From Alphaproteobacteria bacterium (GTDB taxonomy: Bacteria > Myxococcota_A > UBA796 > GCA-2862545): a stretch of 64,000 nt of DNA. The position numbers and the translations under genes are program-made. The DNA is taken from contig JACKER010000007.1 of NCBI GenBank assembly GCA_020632925.1, positions 992,001 to 1,056,000 of the forward strand, given 5' to 3'. The notes beneath the pieces were generated by a model. It was not told where the DNA came from and did no database searches. It saw nothing but the letters and a program-made list of their open reading frames with translations. This document shows positions 34,364-42,900 of this stretch, piece by piece. The stretch's first letter is position 1. Every line of letters starts with the position of its first letter.

Positions 34364-34413
34364 GCGGAGCGCGCTCGCGGCCTGCTGGCTCTGGCAGCTT
34401 CAGGCGGAGCGCG
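34334..34413. repeat. 40 bp tandem duplication over a stop codon
   Basis: Two adjacent 40 bp copies (34334-34373 and 34374-34413) differ at one base: the TAG stop of the gene at 32615-34363 in the first copy reads CAG in the second. The repeat runs to 1 bp from the convergent parA stop. The near identity implies a recent slippage event. Confidence 0.9.
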
Positions 34414-34414
34414 C

Positions 34415-35239
34415 TCAGCGTCGGGAGAGGATGATCTCCGCGAGCTCCTGGTACTGCTCGGCGGCCCGGCTGGTGGGCCGGTGGGCGAAGACGTCCTCGC
34501 CCGCGAGCTGCGCCTGGGCCAGGGCGGCGTCGACGTGGACGTGGACCGGCAGCAGCATGTCGCCCATCGTGCGCTGCACCGACTCGAGCACGGCGCCGTT
34601 GGTGCGGGTGTTGCGGCCGTCCATGCGGGTCAGCACGACGCCGAGCACCTCGATCTGGTCGTTGAGCTGATCGCGCACGTCGTTGACCGCGTCGAACAGC
34701 CCGTGGACCCCCGCGAGGCCCAGGGGAGACGGCTCGGCGGGCACCAGCACACGATCAGCGGCCACGAGCGCGTTGATCGTGAGCAGACCGAGGTTCGGGG
34801 GGCAGTCGAGCACGATGACGTCGAAGTGCTCGCGGCTGCGCTCCATCGCGCGGCGCAGGACGGTCTCGCGTCCGATGCGCCCGGCGAGCCGCTCCTCGAT
34901 CGTGAGCAGGCCCGCGTCGGCGCGCGTCACCCAGAGGTTCTCGACGGTCGTGCTCGCCGCGATCTCGCCGATCGGGGTGGCGCCGCGGTCGGCAAGGACC
35001 GACGACAGCGCGCCGCCGGGCTCGGTGATCTGCTGGCGCACGGCCAGGTCGACGTGGCCCTGCGGGTCGAGGTCGACGAGCAGCACCCGCAGCCCGTGGA
35101 AGCGCGCCCAGGCCGAGGCGAGCGACACCGAGGTGGTCGTCTTGCCCACGCCTCCCTTCTGCGCGGCGATCGCCAGCACGAAGGCGCGGCGACCGGGCTC
35201 GGTGACGGGGGTGGCGGCGAGAGGAGCGGCTGCGGTCAT
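34415..35239 (-). CDS. parA: ParA/MinD-type partition ATPase, orphan
   Basis: Soj/ParA-like ATPase of 274 residues. Deviant Walker A KGGVGKTT with signature lysine, Walker A' region LLVDLDPQGH, and Walker B VIVLDCPPNLGLL. Such proteins position plasmids, chromosomes or large complexes by dynamic ATP-dependent polymer or gradient formation. No parB gene is visible beside it. The ATG at 35239 was chosen because GGAGG precedes it by 5 nt; an in-frame ATG at 35266 lacks an SD. The inverted repeat at 35271-35292 upstream may regulate it. Confidence 0.9.
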   Translation of the reverse strand: MTAAAPLAATPVTEPGRRAFVLAIAAQKGGVGKTTTSVSLASAWARFHGLRVLLVDLDPQGHVDLAVRQQITEPGGALSSVLADRGATPIGEIAASTTVENLWVTRADAGLLTIEERLAGRIGRETVLRRAMERSREHFDVIVLDCPPNLGLLTINALVAADRVLVPAEPSPLGLAGVHGLFDAVNDVRDQLNDQIEVLGVVLTRMDGRNTRTNGAVLESVQRTMGDMLLPVHVHVDAALAQAQLAGEDVFAHRPTSRAAEQYQELAEIILSRR

Positions 35240-35270
35240 CGGGGCCTCCGACGCCCATCCTGCCATGCAG

Positions 35271-35292
35271 CTATTGTCACGTCAAACAATAG
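35271..35292. promoter_or_regulatory. Inverted repeat CTATTGT-n8-ACAATAG upstream of parA
   Basis: A perfect 7 bp inverted repeat with an 8 bp spacer (35271-35277 and 35286-35292), much more AT-rich than its surroundings, 32-53 nt upstream of the chosen parA ATG. It could be an operator for parA autoregulation or a DnaA/ParB-unrelated site; its ligand is unknown. TTGACG and TAG elements overlapping it may belong to the parA promoter. Confidence 0.45.
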
Positions 35293-35332
35293 CCTACATT
35301 CTACTTGAGGGTCTGGTCGGCGGCGGACAGAG

Positions 35333-35367
35333 AAAAGCCCCTCGCAGCGTGTGCCGGAGGGGCTTTT
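35333..35367 (-). terminator. Rho-independent terminator after the tRNA genes
   Basis: Perfect 11 bp stem AAAAGCCCCTC / GAGGGGCTTTT with a 13 nt loop; on the minus strand the stem ends in TTTT after the GC core. It lies 7 nt downstream of tRNA-Arg and so ends the minus-strand tRNA transcript. As the stem is symmetric it could also work on the plus strand. Confidence 0.75.
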
Positions 35368-35374
35368 CGAGAGA

Positions 35375-35451
35375 TGGTGCACCCAAGAGGAGTCGAACCC
35401 CTAACCTTCGGATCCGTAGTCCGACGCTCTATCCAGTTGAGCTATGGGTGC
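35375..35451 (-). tRNA. tRNA-Arg (anticodon ACG)
   Basis: Cloverleaf of 77 nt with acceptor stem GCACCCA/TGGGTGC, anticodon stem TCGGA/TCCGA around loop CTACGGA (anticodon ACG, read as ICG), T-arm GGTTCGACTCC and an encoded 3' ACCA. It is the last gene of the serS-tRNA series and is followed by a terminator. Confidence 0.95.
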
Positions 35452-35469
35452 ATGAGATGTTGTGACGGA

Positions 35470-35560
35470 CGGAGTCGGAGGGATTTGAACCCTCGGTAGA
35501 GATTTTGTCCCTACACTGGATTAGCAATCCAGCACCTTCGGCCAACTCGGTCACGACTCC
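35470..35560 (-). tRNA. tRNA-Ser (anticodon GCU)
   Basis: Class II tRNA of about 91 nt. Acceptor GGAGTCG/CGACTCC, anticodon loop TTGCTAA (GCU, reading AGC/AGU), a long variable arm and T-arm GGGTTCAAATCCC. Discriminator G, 3' CCA not encoded. Lies between tRNA-Ser(UGA) and tRNA-Arg. Confidence 0.95.
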
Positions 35561-35591
35561 AGAAATGCAGAGAGCGGGGCCACATCGCGGA

Positions 35592-35676
35592 CGGAGGCGG
35601 AGGGATTCGAACCCCCGGATCCTTTCGGATCGGCGGTTTTCAAGACCGCAGCCTTCAACCACTCGGCCACGCCTCC
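35592..35676 (-). tRNA. tRNA-Ser (anticodon UGA)
   Basis: Class II tRNA of 85 nt. Acceptor GGAGGCG/CGCCTCC, anticodon stem around CTTGAAA (UGA, reading UCA and other UCN), variable arm GCCGATCCGAAAGGATC and T-arm GGGGGTTCGAATCCC. Discriminator G, 3' CCA not encoded. It begins 84 nt downstream of the serS stop. Confidence 0.95.
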
Positions 35677-35760
35677 AGCGGCGTGCGTGGCATGGGTGCA
35701 TTATGCAGCGGGCCCCGAGGCGTCAAGGGCGACGATCTCGGGAAGCGCGAGAGGGGGCCC

Positions 35761-37068
35761 TCAGGCTCCGATCGCCTCCACGCCACCCATGTACGGGCGC
35801 AGCGCCGCCGGGATCCGCACCGACCCGTCGGGCTGGAGGTGGTTCTCCAGGATGGCGACCAGCGTGCGGCCCACGGCCAGGCCCGAGCCGTTGAGCGTGT
35901 GCGCCGGGCGGGGCTTGGCCTTCTTCTCGCCAGCGGGGCGGTACCGCAGCTGCATCCGGCGCGCCTGGAAGTCGCCGAAGTGGCTGCACGACGAGATCTC
36001 GCGGTACCCCTGGCTCGGCAGCCAGACCTCGAGGTCGTAGCAGCGCGCCGCGCCGAAGCTCGTGTCCGCCGCGCACAGCTCCATCACGCGGTACGGCAGC
36101 TCGAGCAGCTGCAGTGCCTTCTCCGCGTGCCCGACGAGGGCCTGGTGGCAGGCGTCCGCGTCCTCGGGCGTGGTGATCCAGACGAGCTCCACCTTGTGGA
36201 ACTGGTGGACGCGGATCAGCCCGCGCACGTCACGTCCGGCCGAGCCCGCCTCGCTGCGGAAGCAGGGCGTGAACGCGGCGTACTTCAAGGGGAGCTGGTC
36301 GGCCTCGAGGATCTCCTCGCGGTGGAGGTTGGTGACCGGGACCTCGGCCGTCGGGATGAGGAACACGTCCTGGCCGTTGAGCGGCTCCGCCAGGCGGAAC
36401 ATGTCCTTCTCGAACTTGGGCAGCTGGCCCGTGCCCTCGGCCACCGAGCGGTGGACCATGTACGGCACCATCACCTCGGTGTACCCGTGCTGGCTCACGT
36501 GCAGGTCGAGGAAGAAGTTGATCAGCGCGCGCTCGAGGCGGGCGCCGGCGCCGCTGAGGACCCAGAAGCGCGTCCCGGTGAGCTTGGTGGCGCGCTCGAG
36601 GTCCAGGATCCCGAGGCGGGTGCCGATCTCGACATGGCTCTCGCCGGTCTGGCCGTCCCCGGTGGGGCTGCCCCAGCGACGGACCTCGACGTTGTCGGCC
36701 TCGCTCCGACCGTCCGGCACGCGCGCGTCGAGCAGGTTCGGCAGGCCCATCAGCGCGGCGTCGCGTTCGCCGTCCACCGTGGCGAGCTCCTCCTCGATCA
36801 CGGCGATGCGCGCGTTGCCCGCCTGGACGGTGACCTTGAGCGCGTCGGCCTCCTCGCGCTGGCCCGCCTTGTACAGCCCGCCGATCTGCTGCGAGAGGCG
36901 GTTGCGGTCGGCGTTGAGGTTGTCCCGCTCGGTGACCAGCGCGCGGCGGCGCTCCGACAGGGCGACCAGGCGGTCGACCTCGCTCAGCGTGGCCTCGTCG
37001 GCGTTCCTCCGGCGGAGGCTGTCGCGCACCCGCTCGGGTTCCTGGGCGACGACGTTCGGATCGATCAT
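35761..37068 (-). CDS. serS: Seryl-tRNA synthetase
   Basis: Class II synthetase of 435 residues charging tRNA-Ser. The N-terminal coiled-coil arm that binds the long variable arm of tRNA-Ser is present (about 30-105, ERRRALVTERDNLNADRNRL). Class II motifs follow: TEVPVTNLHREEIL, FRSEAGSAGRDVRGLIRVHQ (motif 2) and NGSGLAVGRTLVAILENH (motif 3). Start ATG 37068 gives the usual MIDPNVV beginning; the open frame begins nine codons earlier. Two tRNA-Ser genes lie directly downstream in the same orientation. Confidence 0.97.
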   Translation of the reverse strand: MIDPNVVAQEPERVRDSLRRRNADEATLSEVDRLVALSERRRALVTERDNLNADRNRLSQQIGGLYKAGQREEADALKVTVQAGNARIAVIEEELATVDGERDAALMGLPNLLDARVPDGRSEADNVEVRRWGSPTGDGQTGESHVEIGTRLGILDLERATKLTGTRFWVLSGAGARLERALINFFLDLHVSQHGYTEVMVPYMVHRSVAEGTGQLPKFEKDMFRLAEPLNGQDVFLIPTAEVPVTNLHREEILEADQLPLKYAAFTPCFRSEAGSAGRDVRGLIRVHQFHKVELVWITTPEDADACHQALVGHAEKALQLLELPYRVMELCAADTSFGAARCYDLEVWLPSQGYREISSCSHFGDFQARRMQLRYRPAGEKKAKPRPAHTLNGSGLAVGRTLVAILENHLQPDGSVRIPAALRPYMGGVEAIGA

Positions 37069-37164
37069 GTCGGACTCCGGCGGCCCCTGGTCCATCGGGC
37101 CGGATCGGGCCTAACCAGCCAGGGTCGGGCCGTCTGCTGTACAGTCGCGCTCGCTGGAGGGGGG

Positions 37165-37959
37165 ATGCGGGCCTCGATCGCGGTGCTCGTGGTGACGATG
37201 GCCTTCGGGCTGGCATGCGGCGGGATGGTGGACGACGACCCGCCGCCGGCCGTGCCCGTGCCGCTGGACCCGTCGCCGGACCCGGAGCCGCCTCCGCCTC
37301 CGGGGCGCACCACGCTGCCGGTCGATCCGTTCGACGACGTGGAGGGCTTCCTGGCGGTCGCGCCGCTGGAGGGGGCGAGCTGGACGCCCGCGAGGCTCGC
37401 GATCCCGGTGGTCGGTGGGTGGGAGGAGGTGCAGCCGGGGGCGCGCTTCTCGGCGCTGGCGGCCGAGGGGCACGTCGGCGTGAGCTTCGTGGGCGTGGAG
37501 CCGGTCGACTGGTGCACGTTCTCGGTGCGCGCGCCGGTGTTCGAGCCCGACGAGCCCGTGAGCGGCGTCGTGTGGATCACGCAGGAGGCGGGGGAGGAGG
37601 AGGCCACGGCGCCCGAGCCGTCGAGGGCCCCGACGGCGGATCGGCGGCTGTACTCGCTCCCGCTGGGTGGCGAGCTCGATCTGCTGCGGGGCCGCTCCGT
37701 CGTCGAGGTGGGCGGTGGCCGCCCCTGGGTCGACATGTGGGGCTCCGGAGCGAGCGTCGACCTGCGCTCCGAGACGGCGATGGGGCCGTCGTACCCGGCG
37801 CTGGTGTGGACCGCGTCGGACGAGCTCTGGATCGTGTTGCGCCGCCACCGCGCCGACACGGCCGAGTTGTCGCTCCTCCACGTGGCCGGCCGGAACGGCG
37901 TCGTCGCGGGCACGGTCCCCCTGCCGGGCCCCTGCACGGGCGCTGGCGGGGTACCATGA
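37165..37959 (+). CDS. Lipoprotein with Pro-rich linker, unknown
   Basis: Protein of 264 residues: lipoprotein signal MRASIAVLVVTMAFGLAC (lipobox GLAC), then a disordered Pro-rich tether (DPSPDPEPPPPPGRTTLP) and a beta-rich domain with Trp and few Cys (VDWCTFSVRAP, SLPLGGELDLL). No family was recognised. ATG preceded by GGAGGGGG; a -10-like TACAGT is at 37139-37144. Followed by another lipoprotein gene after 16 nt. Confidence 0.65.
   Translation: MRASIAVLVVTMAFGLACGGMVDDDPPPAVPVPLDPSPDPEPPPPPGRTTLPVDPFDDVEGFLAVAPLEGASWTPARLAIPVVGGWEEVQPGARFSALAAEGHVGVSFVGVEPVDWCTFSVRAPVFEPDEPVSGVVWITQEAGEEEATAPEPSRAPTADRRLYSLPLGGELDLLRGRSVVEVGGGRPWVDMWGSGASVDLRSETAMGPSYPALVWTASDELWIVLRRHRADTAELSLLHVAGRNGVVAGTVPLPGPCTGAGGVP
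37952..37957 (+). promoter_or_regulatory. Candidate -10 box (TACCAT)
   Basis: TACCAT overlaps the last codons and stop of the upstream gene, 18 nt before ATG 37976, with GGGGGAGGAG between. It may give the repeat lipoprotein gene its own promoter. Confidence 0.25.
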
Positions 37960-37975
37960 GGGGGAGGAGCCCCCC

Positions 37976-38671
37976 ATGCGATCCATCCTCGCAGCAGCAT
38001 CCTTCCTCGTCCTGGCGGCCTGTGGATCCGAAGGCCAGCTGACGGGAGGCAAGGACTTCGGACAGGTCGGCGACACCGACGACGGTGGCGGCGGCAACGA
38101 CACGGGCGAGACCACGCCGTGGTGGCCCGGGACGGACACGCCCCCCGAGTTCGACACGAACGACACCGGGTGGACCTGGACCCCGGGCGGAGGCACGGGT
38201 TCCGGTGGGACCGGCTCTGGCGGCACCGGCTCGGGTGGTACGGGCTCGGGCGGGACCGGCTCGGGCGGGACCGGCTCGGGCGGTACGGGCTCGGGTGGTA
38301 CCGGCTCGGGTGGTACCGGCTCTGGCGGTACGGGCTCTGGCGGTACGGGCTCTGGCGGCACGGGCTCGGGTGGCACGGGCTCGGGCGGGACCGGATCGGG
38401 TGGCACTGGCTCTGGCGGGACCGGCTCCGGCGGCACGGGCTCGGGCGGTACCGCCACGGGCGGCACGCCGACGACGGATCAGGAGCTGTGCGAGCGCGCT
38501 GCCGGCCTCGCGGGGTACCTCGACGCCTGGCAGACCGCCGGAGACGGGCGCGTCTACTACTGCCACAGCAGCTCGGGGAACTACACCTTCGTCGAGTCCG
38601 ACATCTCGAGCTGTCTGCCGCACCTCAACCACAACTTCGACGTGTTCCCCTCCACCGGGTGTGACACGTGA
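37976..38671 (+). CDS. Lipoprotein with Gly-Thr-Gly-Ser-Gly tandem repeats
   Basis: Protein of 231 residues. Lipoprotein signal MRSILAAASFLVLAAC, an acidic Thr-rich segment, then 17 copies of the pentapeptide GTGSG (residues 73-157) as a flexible or extended tether. A C-terminal domain of about 70 residues follows with cysteines at ELCERAAGLAG, YYCHSSSG, SSCLPHL and the final CDT. The repeat is a linker from the membrane anchor to this small Cys-rich head. No family was recognised for the head. The stop overlaps the next start by 4 nt. Confidence 0.7.
   Translation: MRSILAAASFLVLAACGSEGQLTGGKDFGQVGDTDDGGGGNDTGETTPWWPGTDTPPEFDTNDTGWTWTPGGGTGSGGTGSGGTGSGGTGSGGTGSGGTGSGGTGSGGTGSGGTGSGGTGSGGTGSGGTGSGGTGSGGTGSGGTGSGGTGSGGTGSGGTATGGTPTTDQELCERAAGLAGYLDAWQTAGDGRVYYCHSSSGNYTFVESDISSCLPHLNHNFDVFPSTGCDT
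38192..38446 (+). repeat. 17 tandem copies of a 15 bp unit (GTGSG codons)
   Basis: Seventeen in-frame 15 bp units encode GTGSG. Units differ only in synonymous third-position changes (for example ggt/ggc/ggg, acc/acg, tcg/tct/tcc), and an eighteenth, degenerate unit (GTATG) follows. Copy number is likely to vary between strains. Confidence 0.95.
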
Positions 38672-39282
38672 GGTCCTGGTGGGTGCTGGCCCTCGCGCTC
38701 GGGGCCTGCTCGTCGTCCGACAAGGGGAGCGGTGACGTCCAGGTGGTGGACACGACGGACACCGGCGCCACCGGCGACACGGACACGTCGGACACCGACA
38801 CGGACGCGGACACCGACAGCGACACGGACGCCGACAGCGACAGCGACACGGACACGGACGCGGACACCGACAGCGACACGGACGCCGACAGCGACGCCGA
38901 CACCGACACGGCGCCGACCACCACGCCGGGCGGGGCGTGCGGGATGGCGATCCCGGCGAACGCCACGGTCGTGCCGCGTCAACAGGCCCTGTCGATCCCG
39001 GGGACGGGCGGAGCGGCATGGGTCTGTCGGAACGGCACGGCGAACGTGAGCGGCGCCACGAACCAGATCTTCGTGGAGGCCAACGGGTCGGCCGTGATCT
39101 CGGGTAACGGCAACGCGATCTACGCGCGCAGCGGCGCCGACATGGCCGTGTTCTCCGACAACAACACGCTCTACATCGAGGGCGGCGTCAACCTGCTGGA
39201 CGAGGGCGCGAACAACACCATCGTCACCTGTGACCCGATGAACTTCGACATCAGCGTCGCCCCGTCCCCGGGCTGCAACTGA
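38668..39282 (+). CDS. Lipoprotein with Asp-Thr/Ser repeats and DUF3060-like domain
   Basis: Protein of 204 residues. Lipoprotein signal MRSWWVLALALGAC, then 65 residues of alternating Asp with Thr/Ser/Ala (38776-38910), then a small beta-helix-like domain with repeated N-rich turns (NQIFVEANGSAVISGNGN, DNNTLYIEGGVNLLDEGANN) resembling DUF3060. The acidic stretch could bind calcium and act as a spacer. GTG start overlaps the previous stop by 4 nt (GTGA). A hairpin terminator follows at 39328. Confidence 0.65.
   Translation: MRSWWVLALALGACSSSDKGSGDVQVVDTTDTGATGDTDTSDTDTDADTDSDTDADSDSDTDTDADTDSDTDADSDADTDTAPTTTPGGACGMAIPANATVVPRQQALSIPGTGGAAWVCRNGTANVSGATNQIFVEANGSAVISGNGNAIYARSGADMAVFSDNNTLYIEGGVNLLDEGANNTIVTCDPMNFDISVAPSPGCN
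38791..38898 (+). repeat. Two 54 bp copies in the Asp/Thr/Ser stretch
   Basis: Two adjacent 54 bp copies (38791-38844 and 38845-38898) encode DTDTDADTDSDTDADSDS and a near-identical unit with one residue change (final S to A). The surrounding DxD pattern extends beyond the copies. Confidence 0.85.
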
Positions 39283-39327
39283 CCGCATGCTCACGGTTGT
39301 CGTGCGTGAGGTAGCCTGAATGGCCGA

Positions 39328-39356
39328 CCCTGCAGGGGCCCCGGTGCCCCGCAGGG
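39328..39356. terminator. Bidirectional hairpin between convergent genes
   Basis: CCCTGCAGGGGC and GCCCCGCAGGG pair into an 11 bp stem with one bulged A and a 6 nt loop. No U-run follows on either side, so it may be a Rho-linked or weak terminator between the genes ending at 39282 and 39411. Confidence 0.45.
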
Positions 39357-39410
39357 GCAGGCGCCCGGATCGGTCGCTCGACGAGCCCAAGTCCAGTGCC
39401 ATGGTGCTGG

Positions 39411-39923
39411 TCAGGGCGACGGCTTCCTCACCAGCTCCAGGACCGTCGTCTCCTCCTCGTTGCCCGCCGCGTAGGTCTCGAGGCGGCGGAAGTGGTCGGC
39501 GTCGACCAGATCGATCTGCAGCCGGACCAGGTGGGATGCTCCCGCCTCGAGGTTCGTGGCGTCGTGGAATCCGAAGGCGAGGTGCGACCCCTTGTCGGCG
39601 TCGTCGAGCCACAGCCGCGGTTGGTTGCCCTGGCCACAGTAGTGGGTCGCCACCAGGTGGGAGCCGTCGAGGTGGAACACGGTCAGCGTCTGCCGCTCGG
39701 GGTTCGAGCCGTAGGTCTCGACCAGCACGCTGCCGCTCGACATCCAACGGTAGGAGACCGGGAAGACGGTGCCTCCGGGCGTGTCGGCCTGCCAATCCCC
39801 GACCAGCGCGTCGAGTCTCCGCAACGCGACCTGGGCCGGCGTGACCGGAGGCTCGGCTGCACCGGCCGAAACGGACAGCAGCAGGGTCGAGATCACGAGC
39901 GGCAGGACGGAAGCGACCCTCAT
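39411..39923 (-). CDS. Secreted protein of unknown function
   Basis: Protein of 170 residues with signal peptide MRVASVLPLVISTLLLSVSAGAA ending at an AGA-A site. The mature domain begins LRRLDALVGDWQAD and has strands SVLVETYGSNPERQTLTVFH and LVATHYCGQGNQPRLWL, resembling lipocalin-like DUF1579-type domains that follow a GxW pattern (VGDW). Ligand unknown. ATG shares one base with the upstream stop (TGATG). Confidence 0.65.
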   Translation of the reverse strand: MRVASVLPLVISTLLLSVSAGAAEPPVTPAQVALRRLDALVGDWQADTPGGTVFPVSYRWMSSGSVLVETYGSNPERQTLTVFHLDGSHLVATHYCGQGNQPRLWLDDADKGSHLAFGFHDATNLEAGASHLVRLQIDLVDADHFRRLETYAAGNEEETTVLELVRKPSP

Positions 39924-42900
39924 CAGGGGGTGCTCTGATCGACGACGACCAGCTCGACGCGGCGGTTCTGCTGGCGTGCGGACTCGTCGTGCCCCTGCGA
40001 CATCGGACGCGACAGGCCGTACCCGCGCGAGATCAGCCGCTCGGGCTCCACACCACGCGCGACGAGGGCCTCGCGGACCGCGCGCGCACGGCTCTCGGAG
40101 AGCTGCTGGTTGTACGCCACGCCGCCCTCGTCCGAGGTGTGACCCTGGATCTCGACCAGGGCCGCCCGGCGGTCGACGGTCAGGCGGCGAGCCACGTCGT
40201 CGAGCAGCTGCAGCGCCTCGGGCCGCAGCTCGTACCGCCCCACGTCGAACAGGATCGGGTGGACCAGGCGGACCTTTCCGTCCTGCAGGGTGGTCCCCGT
40301 CTCGAACATCTCGATGGACGCCGCCGCGGGCTGCCCCGCCTCGACCGTGACGAGCGCGCTGCCCGCGTTCCCAGGCGAGGTCGCCACCACCGTCCACTGG
40401 CCGGGTGGCAGGGCCAGCGTGGCCTTCCCGTCGTCGTCCACCTTCGCGTCGATCACCTGGGCGTTCGGGCCGTAGGCGCGGACCTCGCCGGAGGTGCCGC
40501 CCGCCACGTCGACGCTCACCTCGGACGCCGCCCACGGCAGCACCACCGTGTGCCGATCCTGGTCGCCGCGGTCCAGCTTCACCGGGATCTGCGCGCTCTC
40601 GTGCAGCGGATCGGGTTGCAGCGTCACCGTCGCGTCGCCCTCGGGGCGCCCGACCAGCGAGAAGGTGCCGCCGCCGCTGGTCTCCCCGACCTTCTCGCCG
40701 TCCACGAGCACCGCGACGCCCTCGAGCGGCCGGCCCTCCTCGTCGCGCACCGAGACGACGAGCTGGGCGTCCGTCTTGTCGACCTCGGCCAGCACCAGGC
40801 GGACCTTCGCGAGCTCGGGGATCGCCGGGATCTCGATCTGCTTCTCCGCGATCGCGTACTTCGGGTGGCTCGCCATCACCCACCAGGTCCCGGGGGCGGC
40901 GTTGAACCGGACCGTCCCGTCCACCGTCTGGCGGGAGGCGAGGGGACGCGTGCCCGCGAGCGCCACCAGCGCCGCGTCGATCGGGCCGTCGGGGCCGATC
41001 ACCTCGACCTCGAGCGCGCCCGGGGCCCACTGCAGCGTGAAGTCCACCTGGTCCGGGAGGTCCACCGTGCGCTGCTCGGGGAGCATGGCGTCGGCGATGA
41101 CCCCGACCTCCATCGGCCCCACGGGCAGGCCGTCGACCACCAGCTTGCCGTCGGTCGTCGAGCCGGCCTCCGCGCCGTCCAGCGAGACCGCGGCGTCCAG
41201 CGCGGCGCCATCGGGGCCGTGCACCAGGAGCTCGAGGCGGGCGAGCTCCTCCACGACGGGCGCGAGCGTCACGTCCAGCACGTGCCGACGCCGATCCTGC
41301 TCGGCGATCACCACCCGTTGGCTGCGCGTGCCGAAGTCGGGGTGAGACACGGCCACGTCCCAGGCGCCCGGCAGGAGGACCGTGGTCTCCTCGCCGTCCG
41401 GTCCCAGCGGGAGCGCGGGGATCGGCTGGGAGCCGATGAAGCCGACCACCGCGTCCAGGGGGCGGCCGGTGTCGTCGTGCGCCGAGATGGTGATCGCGCC
41501 GGTCGTGGACCAGACGACCAGCTCCTCGGACTGGCGCCCCGCTACGAGCTCCAGCTCCACGGCCAGCGGCACCAGCAGATCGCCCTCGACCTCCACGTAC
41601 CGCAGCCCCTCCGTCAGCTCGAAGAGCGCGAGCCCCCCGTCGGTGCCCGTGCTGCCGACCGGCTCGCCGTCCACCAGGACCCGCGCGCCCTGCACGGGCC
41701 GTCCGTCCACGTCCTGCACGGTGAGCGACAGATCCGCGGCGCCCTTCTCCTCGCCGACCATGACGACGTCGACCTCGACCACCTCACCCGGGCGATCGCC
41801 CACCTCGACGTGCCGCTGCTGCGTCCCGAGGGTCGCGGCGGACAGCAGCAGGTCCCAGCCGCCTGGCCGCAACACGAACAGCTCCTCGCCGTCGGAGCCC
41901 ACCGCGCGGGAGGGGAGGGGAGCCGGGCCGGCGAACGCGACGCGCGCGTCGACCGGGCGCCCCTTGGCGTCGTGCACCGTCACGAGGACGGAACCCGCCG
42001 GCCACTCGAGGATCGCTTCGACCTCGTTCGTGCCCGGCACGATGTCGGTGACCACCAGCGTCGACTGGCCGATCCGGGGGCTGCGCACGACGATCTCGGT
42101 CTCGCCGTCCGCCAGGCCGTGGACGACCAGATCGCCCGAGGTCCCCGTCGTCCCCAGATCCCGATCGCCGATCGCGACGACCGCGTCCTCCACCGGCACG
42201 CCGTTCCGATCGACGACCTTCACCGACAGCACGGTGTCGGGAGACGCGATGGGGGAGAGCACCGCATCGACGCGGATGGGCTCGGTGCGCGACGGCTCGA
42301 TGACCAGCGTGCGCTCCTGCGCGCCCATGCCCGGCGCCGACACCTCGACCAGCCAGGTGCCCGGCCGCAGCAGCAGCTGGTGGACGCCGGCGGTGTCGAT
42401 CTCGTCGCTCACGGGCTGGTCTTCGCCCGTGACCTTCACGACGGCGTCGTCCAGCGCTCCCTCGGGGCCCACCACCGACACGGCGACCGGCACGGGGACG
42501 CGCTTCAGCACGACCTCCCACCAGGTCCGATCCTCGCCCACGTCGAGCGTCGTCGCCTCGAATCCAGGCGCGCTCACGTCGATGCGCCCGATCCGACCGG
42601 TCCGGGCAGGGAGGTCGGCGTACCCTTCGTCGTCGGTCTCCGCCTTGGAGCCACCGACGACCGCGACGGCGCCTCGGATCGGCCACCGCCGCTCGTCCAC
42701 CACGTGCAGCTCGGTCGCATCGGCCAGCTCCACGGGGGCGACCTCGACCGCCTGCTTGCCGAGCGCCGTCCGCATCCCCACACCCAGGCGGAGCGCTGCC
42801 GCGCCGACGCCGCGCACCACCCCCGCGCCTCCACCCGCCGTGAGCAGGAGGCGGTCGACCGGCCGGATGCGCACCGATCCGAGGAACTCCACCGGGACAC

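Noticed and set aside
34415..35239. ParA as a sign of a plasmid or integrated element
   Set aside because: No parB, replication gene, integrase or att-like repeat is nearby, and housekeeping genes flank it.
35375..35676. tRNA cluster as an integration site
   Set aside because: No integrase gene and no direct repeat of a tRNA 3' end were seen in the window.
38192..38446. Possible CRISPR array
   Set aside because: The 15 bp units are directly adjacent, with no spacers, and are in-frame codons of a lipoprotein.
39320..39844. 174-codon plus-strand frame after a TAGCCT box
   Set aside because: Ser/Arg/Pro-rich composition and antisense to the signal-peptide protein at 39411-39923.
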